Assembly: GCA_026987795.1 (NCBI GenBank)
Contig: JALSMF010000367.1
Location: 1 to 10,661, forward strand
DNA from: Bacteroidales bacterium
GTDB taxonomy: Bacteria > Bacteroidota > Bacteroidia > Bacteroidales > JAADGE01
Reading direction: 5' to 3'
Length of the DNA stretch: 10,661 nt
Shown here piece by piece: positions 1-6,599 of this stretch; position 1 is the stretch's first letter; every line of letters begins with the position of its first letter. A model generated the notes under the pieces. It was not told where the DNA came from and made no database searches. It worked only from the letters and a program-made list of their open reading frames with translations. A program made the translations under genes and the position numbers.

Positions 1-705
1 AAAACAGATATTTTTCTCATGAAATTTGCGGATCTTGTAATTATGGCAGATGACAGCAGATATGATCAAATATTCGGAGAAAAATTAAAAAACTTAATAA
101 CGGTATATAATTCTCCTCCGGACTTGCTTAAACAATTTCAAAACAATTATAATTCTCGGAAAAAAAACTTTACAATTTCTTACCTTGGCTTAATTGATAA
201 TGAAAAACGAGATCTGAATTTTATAATTGATACAATAAAAGACTTTTCTGATGTACGACTTAATATATACGGATCGGGAAAAGATTTTGATTTAATAAAA
301 ACAAAATGTGAGAAGATAGAGAATGTTTTTGTATTTGAAAGTGTTCCGTACTATGAAGCACTTAAAGTCGGCTTTGAAAGCAACATCATATTGTCTGTCT
401 ATAACCCGAAAATTAAAAATAATATTTATGCAAGTCCAAATAAAGTATTTGAATCAATGATGTTAAAAAAACCGATAATTATTAATGAAGAAGTTATGCC
501 TGCAAAAATTATAAAGAAATATAAATGTGGCGTGTTATATACTTATGGTTCAAAAAACTCATTTAAGAATGCTGTTTTAAATATAAAAGACAATAAAAGT
601 AAAGAGGAAAAAATGTCTCTTATTTCCCGCAACTTATATGAAACAGTATATAGCTTTGATAAAAACAAAGATGTTTTATTAAGTGCATATAAAAAACTGC
701 TTTAA
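1..705 (+). CDS. Glycosyltransferase, GT4-like C-terminal part (5' end outside window)
   Basis: The reading frame is open from base 1 through the first ATG at 19, so that ATG is most likely internal and the gene begins upstream. What is visible is the C-terminal Rossmann half of a GT-B fold glycosyltransferase. There is an inter-domain stretch (VYNSPPDLL), the beta-strand start of the second domain (FTISYLGLIDNEKRDLNFII), a NIYGSG turn, and the donor-binding signature ASPNKVFESMMLKKPIIINEE around bases 430-495. In GT4 enzymes the Glu of such an NKxFE segment contacts the nucleotide-sugar. The expected role is transfer of a sugar in capsule, O-antigen or exopolysaccharide synthesis at the cytoplasmic face; donor and acceptor cannot be read from sequence. 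The neighbouring FkbM methyltransferase supports a polysaccharide-locus edge. The family call is firm and the substrate is unknown. Confidence 0.85.
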   Translation, partial: KTDIFLMKFADLVIMADDSRYDQIFGEKLKNLITVYNSPPDLLKQFQNNYNSRKKNFTISYLGLIDNEKRDLNFIIDTIKDFSDVRLNIYGSGKDFDLIKTKCEKIENVFVFESVPYYEALKVGFESNIILSVYNPKIKNNIYASPNKVFESMMLKKPIIINEEVMPAKIIKKYKCGVLYTYGSKNSFKNAVLNIKDNKSKEEKMSLISRNLYETVYSFDKNKDVLLSAYKKLL

Positions 706-1601
706 GAAACAATAAACTTTTCAATTAAGTGCTTTTTTGAAGGGTGAACAAAAAAACAGTTCCGAGCTCCGTTGTCTTGAGTTCGTTTTATTGTTTCAAC
801 AAGTTTCAGCCCGTTTTCTGTGTGATTATAAAACTCATAATCAAAAGGTTTTAAAATGGTTTCTAATTCTTCTTCAGTTGTATTAAATAAAGTTTCACAT
901 ATAATTATTGGTTTCATCAAATTAATTACTTCTGTTGACTCTGATAAAATAAGCGGCTCTGTTCCTTCTGTGTCTAATTTTATTAAATCAATTGATGTTG
1001 CCTCGGACTTTTTGAAGTAATTATCCAGAGTTTCAGTTTTTACAACGGATTTTTTAAAATTTTTGTGATGTTTTTCGTGTGCGGCATTACTTTCACCTCC
1101 AAGATTGTATTTAATATATTTGTATTTTTTACTATAAGTTTCAAAGAACTCTATTTCTCCTGTTTTTTCTGAAATCGCAATTTTTTCTGCCTTTATATTT
1201 ATAAGATTATTTCTTTCAATATTTATTTTTAAGTAATGAAAAGGTCCTTCTGCAGGTTCAAAACTGTAAACACTTATTTCTGGATTTGTAATTGCTGCAA
1301 TAAGAGAATAATATCCGATATTTGCACCGATATCGAAAAAACTGTCAACATTTTTTATTAAAGACAGAAAAATATCGGTGTATTCAAAATTTTTATACCC
1401 TTCCCAAAATAAAAGATTTGTAATGTAGTTCGTTTGATTGGTTGCAAATATTAATTTCTTTGAATTAATTTTGACTTTAACTGTCCCGGAAGGGGGTATT
1501 TTAATTTTTTTCGGTAAAACAGGATAAAAAAACTTGTTAATATACCTTAAAATAAAATTTATATACTTGTTGTAAATTACTCTGTAAAAAAGTGTTTTCA
1601 T
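702..1601 (-). CDS. FkbM-family SAM-dependent methyltransferase
   Basis: A 299-residue protein with an ATG start. SAM-binding motif I is DIGANIG (residues 90-96), followed by the acidic FEP motif (114-116) that normally ends strand beta-2. The FkbM-typical IKLDTEG lies at 207-213 and a PIIICE strand at 231-236. FkbM enzymes usually O-methylate sugars or polyketide hydroxyls; beside a glycosyltransferase, methylation of a surface glycan is the likeliest role, but that is inference. The first 60 residues are basic and aromatic, without a signal peptide, so the protein is cytosolic or peripherally membrane-bound. It starts 13 bases after the DUF4846 gene ends on the same strand, so the two probably share a transcript. 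Its stop codon overlaps the stop of the convergent glycosyltransferase in a shared TTAA, and no hairpin terminator separates them. Confidence 0.9.
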   Translation of the reverse strand: MKTLFYRVIYNKYINFILRYINKFFYPVLPKKIKIPPSGTVKVKINSKKLIFATNQTNYITNLLFWEGYKNFEYTDIFLSLIKNVDSFFDIGANIGYYSLIAAITNPEISVYSFEPAEGPFHYLKINIERNNLINIKAEKIAISEKTGEIEFFETYSKKYKYIKYNLGGESNAAHEKHHKNFKKSVVKTETLDNYFKKSEATSIDLIKLDTEGTEPLILSESTEVINLMKPIIICETLFNTTEEELETILKPFDYEFYNHTENGLKLVETIKRTQDNGARNCFFVHPSKKHLIEKFIVS

Positions 1602-1614
1602 ATAAATAATTTAT

Positions 1615-2430
1615 TTAAAATTCTCTTAAATCCGAATATTCAAATTCCCATTCCGGCAAAATTAACCTGTCCGCATCCGTAAAATTATACCAAGGAGATA
1701 AATTTTCATTATTCAGATTTTTTAATATGTTAATATCTTGTGCGGGCATATAACTTTGGGCAAGCATAAAAATAATATCACCTTTATCGTTTTTCGCAAC
1801 ATCAACTACGATAACGGCGTGCCCGAAAGGTTTTCCGCTTTGTATAAAAACATCTCCCGGTTTTATTTTTTTCAAATCTTTAACCGGAGTTAACTCTTTT
1901 TTTAATGATGCGGTATTGGCATAAGAGAAAATATAATCTAAATACTTTCTGAATTTTTTATAAGAATAATCATTATTTGCATAATCTTTATAAAATCTCG
2001 GCTTATCGTCACTCAAAAAATTAAAATGTATGTCATCGTATTTTTTCAGACTGTATAAATACTCGGCTCTCAGGCGTATAACCGCATCTGCACATTGTTG
2101 CAAATCTTTTGTTCCCGTATCAAAGTTTAAAACAGCAAAATGAAAATTTTGATTAGTTTTTTTTGTTCCGTTAAACAGGTAAAGGGTGTTATCCTTTTTC
2201 AGTTCCGTATTCCTAATCCAAAAAGCAAAACTTCCGGTATCTGCTTTAATGCGTTTATATCCGGGAGGTGTTGGTATTGATTTAATATATTTGTAATTTA
2301 CTTTCTCTTGAGGCAGAATTTTAAAATTCAGGATTTTTTCGGTATTGTCGCTTTTTTGAGTAGTATTATTGTTCTGAGAATTGCAGGAGAATCCGAGGAT
2401 AATTAAAAAAATGAGTGAAAGTTTAAACAT
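1615..2430 (-). CDS. DUF4846 family lipoprotein, possible NlpC/P60- or CHAP-like fold
   Basis: A 271-residue protein with a lipoprotein signal: hydrophobic residues 4-14 ending LGFSC, so Cys16 would be lipidated. The residues after the Cys (NSQNNN) are not acidic, giving no obvious surface-export signal. The mature part matches DUF4846: PTPPGYKR (53-60), QCADAVIRLRAEYLY (112-126), DYSYKKFRKYLDYIFSYA (154-171), PGDVFIQ (191-197), GHAVIVVDVA (203-212) and LAQSYMPAQDI (223-233). The order Cys113, then GD, then His204 in a GHAVIVV strand, then Gln225 resembles papain-like NlpC/P60 or CHAP cell-wall hydrolases. A peptidase or amidase activity is my inference; the family has no function known to me. 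A good promoter lies just upstream (2454-2486), and fkbM follows 13 bases downstream. The family call is confident; the enzymatic call is tentative. Confidence 0.85.
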   Translation of the reverse strand: MFKLSLIFLIILGFSCNSQNNNTTQKSDNTEKILNFKILPQEKVNYKYIKSIPTPPGYKRIKADTGSFAFWIRNTELKKDNTLYLFNGTKKTNQNFHFAVLNFDTGTKDLQQCADAVIRLRAEYLYSLKKYDDIHFNFLSDDKPRFYKDYANNDYSYKKFRKYLDYIFSYANTASLKKELTPVKDLKKIKPGDVFIQSGKPFGHAVIVVDVAKNDKGDIIFMLAQSYMPAQDINILKNLNNENLSPWYNFTDADRLILPEWEFEYSDLREF

Positions 2431-2453
2431 TTGTTATTGCTTTTATCGGAAAT

Positions 2454-2486
2454 CAAATATATAAAAACAAATAAATAAATTTCAAA
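2454..2486 (-). promoter_or_regulatory. Bacteroidetes-type promoter for the DUF4846-fkbM transcript
   Basis: On the minus strand TTTG (2486-2483) is followed after 21 bases by TATATTTG (2461-2454). This matches the -33 TTG/TTTG and -7 TAnnTTTG elements recognised by the primary sigma factor of Bacteroidetes. Transcription would begin a few bases further on, leaving a leader of about 15-20 bases before the ATG at 2430. Motif and spacing are visible in the sequence; activity is inferred. Confidence 0.6.
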
Positions 2487-2495
2487 TTTCCGAAT

Positions 2496-2546
2496 AAAAA
2501 AAGGACTTTTAAAAAAACACAAAAGACTGTGCCGTCTTAAAAGCCC
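2496..2546 (-). terminator. Compound hairpin terminator after the DUF2795-type gene
   Basis: Read on the minus strand, GGGCTTTTAA (2546-2537) pairs with TTAAAAGTCC (2512-2503) over ten positions with one G-U wobble, and seven T follow (2502-2496). The loop holds a smaller competing stem, AAGAC/GTCTT (2538-2534 with 2527-2523). It starts about 20 bases after the stop codon of the 73-residue gene and separates it from the promoter of the DUF4846 gene. Confidence 0.65.
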
Positions 2547-2566
2547 CGAGAATAAGCAATATCTGT

Positions 2567-2788
2567 TTAATATTCGTCTTCATTGAAAAAGAAGTCATCT
2601 TTGCTCGGATAATCGGGCCAGATGTCCTCAATGCTGTCATAAGTTTCTCCTTCGTCTTCTATTTCCTGAAGGTTTTCGATTACCTCCAAAGGCGCTCCCG
2701 AACGAATGGCATAATCAATCAAGTCTTCTTTTGTTGCGGGCCACGGTGCATCTTCTAATTTTGACGCTAATTCTAATGTCCAATACAT
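2567..2788 (-). CDS. DUF2795-type small acidic protein, 73 residues
   Basis: A small, very acidic protein beginning MYWTLELASKLED and ending FFFNEDEY. The core APWPATKEDLIDYAIRSGAP (residues 14-33) followed by EVIENLQEIEDEGETY and SIEDIW fits the DUF2795 pattern, in which a short helical unit carries a P-A-(S/T)-K-E-D-L segment. Near-identical proteins are, to my knowledge, widespread in Bacteroidetes; the function is unknown. An open frame runs back to an ATG at 2836, but I chose the ATG at 2788. The longer start would lie inside the -7 promoter element (2834-2841), the extra 16 residues are basic and unlike the family, and the conserved sequence begins at MYWTLEL. It forms its own unit, with a promoter directly upstream and a terminator downstream. 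Abundance or regulation cannot be judged from this sequence. Confidence 0.88.
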   Translation of the reverse strand: MYWTLELASKLEDAPWPATKEDLIDYAIRSGAPLEVIENLQEIEDEGETYDSIEDIWPDYPSKDDFFFNEDEY

Positions 2789-2833
2789 ATTTTTTATTTT
2801 ATTTAGGTTAATGTATCCTTTTTTTCGGGTCTG

Positions 2834-2860
2834 CAAATATATAAAAAAAAGTAAAACAAA
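2834..2860 (-). promoter_or_regulatory. Promoter for the DUF2795-type gene
   Basis: TATATTTG lies at 2841-2834 on the minus strand and matches TAnnTTTG exactly. TTTG (2860-2857) sits upstream with a gap of 15 bases, a little shorter than usual. The leader to the ATG at 2788 would be about 40 bases. Because this element overlaps the alternative upstream ATG (2836), it decides the start codon in favour of 2788. Confidence 0.5.
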
Positions 2861-2895
2861 AAATTTTTTTTAAAAACAGCTCAAAACCTTTATTT

Positions 2896-3435
2896 TTAAG
2901 GCTTCCAAACTGTTTCTTTTATTTCTTTTTCCTGAGAAATTTTTCTGGCAAGTACAAAAAAATAATCAGAAAGCCGGTTTAAATATATTAAAAGCAATTC
3001 CTGAATTTTTTCTTTTTCGGACAACTCCGAAACTGTTCGTTCTGCTCTTCTGCATACACTTCGACATATATGACATTGAGCTGTTTCAGCAGAGCCTCCG
3101 GGTAAAATAAATTCTTTCAGAGGAGGTATTCCTTTATTTAATCTGTCTATCTCTGTTTCCAAAGCTTGAATATCTTTATCGGTAATTTCGGGTATTTTGA
3201 AATTTACATCTTTTTTTACGGCAAGTAAAGCCCCGAGATTAAACAGTTTATGCTGAACATCCGTTAAAAATTCTTTATGCTTTTTATTAATATTTAATGA
3301 AATTAAGTATCCGATAAATGAGTTCAACTCATCAACGCTCCCGTATGCGTTTAGCCTGATATTGTGTTTTTTGACTTTTTCTCCGCTCAGAAGAGAAGTT
3401 TTACCTTTATCTCCGGTTTTTGTATATATTTTCAT
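2896..3435 (-). CDS. PduO-type ATP:cob(I)alamin adenosyltransferase
   Basis: A 179-residue cytosolic enzyme of the usual single-domain length. It transfers the 5'-deoxyadenosyl group of ATP to cob(I)alamin to form adenosylcobalamin, and the family works as a trimer with active sites between subunits. Family signatures are present in order: TKTGDKGKTSL (residues 5-15, ATP-binding N-terminal loop), YGSVDELNSFIG (31-42), LPGG (111-114), CHICRSVCRRAER (121-133, with the arginines and Glu that contact ATP) and NRLSDYFFVLAR (153-164). No active-site residue looks lost. The gene is divergent from the M23 peptidase, with 117 bases between. That gap is too short for a full cobalamin riboswitch and I see none. 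A weak promoter-like TTAATTTG (3462-3455) with TTG at 3487-3485 may drive it. Other B12 genes are not in the window, so the AdoCbl-using enzyme it serves is unknown. Confidence 0.95.
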   Translation of the reverse strand: MKIYTKTGDKGKTSLLSGEKVKKHNIRLNAYGSVDELNSFIGYLISLNINKKHKEFLTDVQHKLFNLGALLAVKKDVNFKIPEITDKDIQALETEIDRLNKGIPPLKEFILPGGSAETAQCHICRSVCRRAERTVSELSEKEKIQELLLIYLNRLSDYFFVLARKISQEKEIKETVWKP

Positions 3436-3525
3436 ATTAATGTAATTTTCCTATCAAATTAAATAAAAAACCGTAAAAGATATACAATATTTCACATATT
3501 TAACATTCTGTTATTTTAAATATTA

Positions 3526-3533
3526 TATTTTTG
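3526..3533 (+). promoter_or_regulatory. Possible -7 promoter element for the M23 peptidase gene
   Basis: TATTTTTG fits TAnnTTTG and lies 19 bases before the ATG at 3553, which would give a very short leader. I find no convincing TTG at the -33 distance (TTCTG at 3506-3510 is the nearest), so this is only a moderate candidate. Confidence 0.35.
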
Positions 3534-3552
3534 CGGTTTAAATTTTCTGAAA

Positions 3553-4863
3553 ATGACTAAAAAAATATTAATTACGGTTTTCGTTACAGTTATTCTCAGC
3601 ATTGCTGCTTTTTTAATATACGGTAATTATAGTAAAAAAAATGATAAAAATATTTCCGAAAAAGAAAAAGTTACAATAAAGCCTGAAGAAAAAAAACTGT
3701 ACGGAATAAAAATTGACAGCTTTATTGTAAAATCATCTTATATTCAGCCAAATGAATTTTTAAGCAACATTTTTGCGAAATTAAATATTTCAAGCAAACT
3801 TCATAAGGTTTTAGAAAAAGGAAAGGATGTTTTTGATGTCAGAAAAATTAAAAGCGGTCAGAAATATGTCGTAATGTTTCCTAAAGATACTGCAGAAACT
3901 CCGGAATATTTTATTTATGAGAAAAATAAAGCGGATTATATTGTTTTCGATTTACGAGATTCCGTAAATGTTTATGAGGGAAGAAAAAAGGTTGACAGAA
4001 AAATTAAAGAAACAGGCGGTATTATACGCTCTAATTTGTGGTTTGCAATGGAGGATGCCGGGGTTAAGCCGGTATTGGCAAATGATTTATCTGATATATT
4101 TGCATGGACTGTAGATTTTTTCGGTTTACAGGTAAATGATAAATTTAAAATAATTTATGAAGAAAAATTTGTGAACGATACGTCAATCGGTTACGGTAAA
4201 ATTTTGGCGGCATATTTTGAACATTACGGAGATACGATTTATGCAATACCGTTTAAGCAAGACAGTGTTGAAAGTTTTTATGATATTGACGGGAACAGCC
4301 TTAAAAAAGCATTCCTGAAAGCACCTTTAAAGTTTTCTCGCATAAGCAGCGGCTTTTCTTATGCCCGCAAACATCCAATATTAAAGATTGTAAGACCGCA
4401 TCTCGGAGTTGACTATGCAGCACCGTCCGGAACTCCCGTATATGCTCTCGGTGACGGTGTCGTTGTTAAGGCTTATTACACTCGCGGCGGCGGTAATTAT
4501 GTAAAAATAAAGCATAACAGTGTTTATTCTACAGGTTATATGCACCTTAAAGGTTTTGCGAAAGGAATACATTCGGGTGTAAGAGTGAAGCAAGGGCAGC
4601 TGATAGGATTTGTAGGAACAACAGGCTTGTCAACAGGTCCGCATCTTGATTTCAGGGTTTGGAAAAACGGAAAAAACATTAATCCTTTGCTGATTGATGC
4701 CCCGCCTGTTGAACCGATAAAGCCCGAAAATAAAGAAGTCTTCGACAAAGTAAAAATGGTTTATAAGGATTGGTTAGATAAAATTGAATATAAGACAGTA
4801 ATGCCGGATACAACAGTACCAGATACTGTCCTTGTCGAAAAAAATCCCGCGCATAAAGATTAA
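3553..4863 (+). CDS. M23-family metalloendopeptidase, MepM/ShyA-like, membrane-anchored
   Basis: A 436-residue protein with a single N-terminal membrane segment (about residues 5-24), so the body faces the periplasm. Residues 55-230 resemble the LysM-like and linker domains of the MepM/ShyA/Csd3 group (IQPNEFLSNIFAKLNIS, KIKSGQKYVV). They are followed by the group-typical FYDIDGNSLKKAFLKAPLKF and ISSGF just before the catalytic domain. The LytM core has HLGVD (His283, Asp287), YMHL (His331) and GPHLD (His364, Asp366). In LytM enzymes the last motif is HxH and its second His is a zinc ligand; here it is Asp. With His283, Asp287 and Asp366 a zinc site is still possible, so activity as a D,D-endopeptidase on peptidoglycan cross-links is plausible but not certain. 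A proline-rich tail of about 50 residues follows. It converges on the SPOR-like gene with only seven bases between. Confidence 0.92.
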   Translation: MTKKILITVFVTVILSIAAFLIYGNYSKKNDKNISEKEKVTIKPEEKKLYGIKIDSFIVKSSYIQPNEFLSNIFAKLNISSKLHKVLEKGKDVFDVRKIKSGQKYVVMFPKDTAETPEYFIYEKNKADYIVFDLRDSVNVYEGRKKVDRKIKETGGIIRSNLWFAMEDAGVKPVLANDLSDIFAWTVDFFGLQVNDKFKIIYEEKFVNDTSIGYGKILAAYFEHYGDTIYAIPFKQDSVESFYDIDGNSLKKAFLKAPLKFSRISSGFSYARKHPILKIVRPHLGVDYAAPSGTPVYALGDGVVVKAYYTRGGGNYVKIKHNSVYSTGYMHLKGFAKGIHSGVRVKQGQLIGFVGTTGLSTGPHLDFRVWKNGKNINPLLIDAPPVEPIKPENKEVFDKVKMVYKDWLDKIEYKTVMPDTTVPDTVLVEKNPAHKD

Positions 4864-4870
4864 ATGATGC

Positions 4871-5461
4871 TTAATGCAGCCTGTAAATACGCTTTGCTTC
4901 CTCGGCTTCGGGCATATAATTGAAAGGACCTACGGTCATTACCCGCATCATAAGGTTCTCTTTGAGGAAAAGGTCAAAATCGCGGTAAGTTCCGGATGCA
5001 ATAGCTCCGGGTTTTCTTACTAATTGGTAAGAGTTGGAACGGGGTCTTCTGTTTACGTGCAGTACAAACCAGAAAACTGTTTGGTTTTCATCATATGTTG
5101 AGTCTAATTGGTGAGGTTTGTCTTGTATTTTATAAAATAACATTGCTTTTTTTGCTTCTTCATATTCATTAAAAGGACCTATTGCCATTTTTTGACCGTT
5201 GCCGAGATACTTCCATAGATTTCGGTCATATTCTTTTTGGCTTCCGTGCTGAATTTTATTTCCTTTCAACTGTAAGTCATAACTTACATATCCGGTCTCG
5301 GAATCTTCCTTTTCTCTTACACTGACATAAAACCAGTAAACAAGGCGGTTTTCATCTGTATTATCGCTGTAACTGACTTGTGCTTTTACCGTATTCGGGG
5401 AATAAAAGCCGAATAAAAACAAAATACTCGCGAGAACAAACAGTTTTAAGTTGTTTTTCAT
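4871..5461 (-). CDS. Exported protein with two SPOR-like repeat units
   Basis: A 196-residue protein with a signal peptide (residues 1-27, cleavage likely after VKA), hence periplasmic or attached to the envelope. The mature protein is an internal duplication. DENRLVYWFYVSV (36-48) corresponds to DENQTVFWFVLHV (124-136); GSQKEYDRNLWKYL (73-86) to GTYRDFDLFLKENL (157-170); and MAIGPFNEYEEAKKAMLFY (92-110) to MTVGPFNYMPEAEEAKRIY (175-193). The pattern of an aromatic strand, then (V/I)GPF, then an A-rich helix is that of SPOR-type modules, which bind denuded glycan strands at division sites, but similarity to canonical SPOR is weak and peptidoglycan binding is inferred. There is no enzymatic motif. 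It lies 51 bases downstream of the NadR-like gene on the same strand with no terminator between, and it converges on the M23 peptidase. Confidence 0.75.
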   Translation of the reverse strand: MKNNLKLFVLASILFLFGFYSPNTVKAQVSYSDNTDENRLVYWFYVSVREKEDSETGYVSYDLQLKGNKIQHGSQKEYDRNLWKYLGNGQKMAIGPFNEYEEAKKAMLFYKIQDKPHQLDSTYDENQTVFWFVLHVNRRPRSNSYQLVRKPGAIASGTYRDFDLFLKENLMMRVMTVGPFNYMPEAEEAKRIYRLH

Positions 5462-5512
5462 TGTGCTTAATTTTAAAATTATGTTTGATTGTTTTTATGT
5501 TTTTTTCTTAAA

Positions 5513-6046
5513 CTACAAACTGTATGCCGAAGATAAATATTGTACTGCGGATAAAAAACGGCTGTTTCCTTTACCTTTGATAACGTCATACTCGTAACCG
5601 TAACTATCAAGTTCCTGTTTGTATTTGGCAAACAACTCTATTCGTTTTTCTCCTCCGTTTTCTCTTGTTTTATCCGGAGTCCACGGTAAATCGGGAAAGC
5701 ATAGCAGACAATAATCAGGTTTTGTGTTTTTAAGTGCTTCTGACAAAAAGTCCGGTACATTATTGTATTTATATTCAAACCAAACTTTTGTTATTATTAA
5801 TCCCGTGTCAAAGAAAATGAATTTTTTACTGTGTTCATATTTATTCTCTGACAGTTCTTTTATTTGCCTTCTTGCAATATGTTCCAAATCTTTATAAAGA
5901 TATTCTCTGTTAAGCGTTTCAATATATTCTCTTGCATATTCAGTGAAGAATACGGTATTATAATATTCTGCAAGTTTTTTTGTGAGAGTTGTTTTCCCGC
6001 TTGACTCCGGTCCTGTTATAACTATTTTCTTTGCCAGATTGTACAA
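5513..6046 (-). CDS. NadR-like P-loop ATPase, probable nicotinamide riboside kinase domain, TTG start
   Basis: A 177-residue single-domain P-loop protein resembling the C-terminal kinase half of NadR (the AAA_28 group). The Walker A motif is GPESSGKT (residues 12-19). EYAREY (36-41) matches the EYGRE region of NadR, and FFDTGLIITKVWFEY (78-92) carries the Walker B-like Asp80. PDLPWTPDKTREN (118-130) is the lid/substrate segment. NadR's kinase phosphorylates nicotinamide riboside to NMN; here the NMN adenylyltransferase and repressor domains are absent. The start is a TTG (6046-6044): the frame is open only to 6064, contains no ATG or GTG, and the Walker A needs a start close by. The protein has no internal methionine. 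It begins two bases after the FKBP gene stops, so translation is probably coupled. Other phosphotransfer substrates are possible. Confidence 0.82.
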   Translation of the reverse strand: MYNLAKKIVITGPESSGKTTLTKKLAEYYNTVFFTEYAREYIETLNREYLYKDLEHIARRQIKELSENKYEHSKKFIFFDTGLIITKVWFEYKYNNVPDFLSEALKNTKPDYCLLCFPDLPWTPDKTRENGGEKRIELFAKYKQELDSYGYEYDVIKGKGNSRFLSAVQYLSSAYSL

Positions 6047-6048
6047 AA

Positions 6049-6540
6049 TTACGGTTTTATAATTTCAACTATTCTTACCTCAAAAATTAATGTGGAGTAG
6101 GGGGGGATTATTCCGGTTTGGTGTCCTTTATATGCCCAATCGGAAGACATAATAAGCAATGCCGGCATATTTTTTTTCATTAAACCGACAGCTTTTTCCC
6201 ATCCCGGAATAACTTTGTCTGTCAGATATACATATTTGCCGGGGTTATCAATGGTTTTTTCGTCAAAAACAATATTTTGGTCTGACAATAAATACCCTTT
6301 GTATATAATTATAAGAGTATCTCCTTTTTGAGGAAAATCTGAACTTTCAGATGTTGAGAAGCCGTTTTCTATAATGTATAAACCGTCGGCAACAGGGTCC
6401 TTTATTATATTATTCTCTTCAAGGTATTGAGACAGCAAGGCTCTTTCTGCATCCTTTTGATTTTTATTGCAGGAAAAGATTAAAAACATCAGCAATATTC
6501 CCGATACATAAACGAACTTATATGTTATGGCACTTTTCAT
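6049..6540 (-). CDS. FKBP-type peptidyl-prolyl cis-trans isomerase lipoprotein
   Basis: A 163-residue lipoprotein: hydrophobic residues 9-22 end LIFSC, with Cys24 as the lipidation site, followed by NKNQKD. A short helical linker leads into an FKBP domain (about 72-160): GDTLIIIYKGYLL (73-85), VFDEK (91-95), KVIPGWEKAVGLMKKNMPALLI (109-130), and IIPPYSTLIFEVRIVEI (144-160). The Ile and Trp of the VIPGW pocket and the AY...IPP loop are present, so prolyl isomerase activity in the periplasm is likely. In flavobacteria the gliding protein GldI is also an FKBP lipoprotein, but nothing here links this gene to gliding. It begins 59 bases after the SUMF1-like gene, past a terminator, and runs into the NadR-like gene with two bases between. 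No clear TAnnTTTG was found ahead of it. Confidence 0.9.
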   Translation of the reverse strand: MKSAITYKFVYVSGILLMFLIFSCNKNQKDAERALLSQYLEENNIIKDPVADGLYIIENGFSTSESSDFPQKGDTLIIIYKGYLLSDQNIVFDEKTIDNPGKYVYLTDKVIPGWEKAVGLMKKNMPALLIMSSDWAYKGHQTGIIPPYSTLIFEVRIVEIIKP

Positions 6541-6551
6541 TACGGATATGT

Positions 6552-6580
6552 AAAAAAACGACTCCGGTTAAGAATCGTTT
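6552..6580 (-). terminator. Hairpin terminator after the SUMF1-like gene
   Basis: On the minus strand AAACGATTC (6580-6572) pairs with GAGTCGTTT (6564-6556), nine positions with one G-U wobble around a seven-base loop, and further T follow (6555-6552). It lies about 20 bases beyond the stop codon of the SUMF1-like gene and just ahead of the FKBP start, so FKBP probably has its own promoter or depends on read-through. Confidence 0.7.
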
Positions 6581-6599
6581 CATAATAATTTTTGTATTG

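Noticed and set aside
2881..2901. A small hairpin (CCTT/AAGG) overlapping the PduO stop codon followed by TTTT on the minus strand.
   Set aside because: The stem is only four pairs with a seven-base loop, too weak to call a terminator in such AT-rich sequence.
3436..3552. A cobalamin riboswitch ahead of the PduO-type gene.
   Set aside because: The gap is only 117 bases, AT-rich, shared with a divergent gene, and lacks a B12-box-like conserved segment.
4381..4748. Two 70-codon minus-strand open frames inside the M23 peptidase gene.
   Set aside because: Both are antisense to the conserved catalytic core and show no family features.
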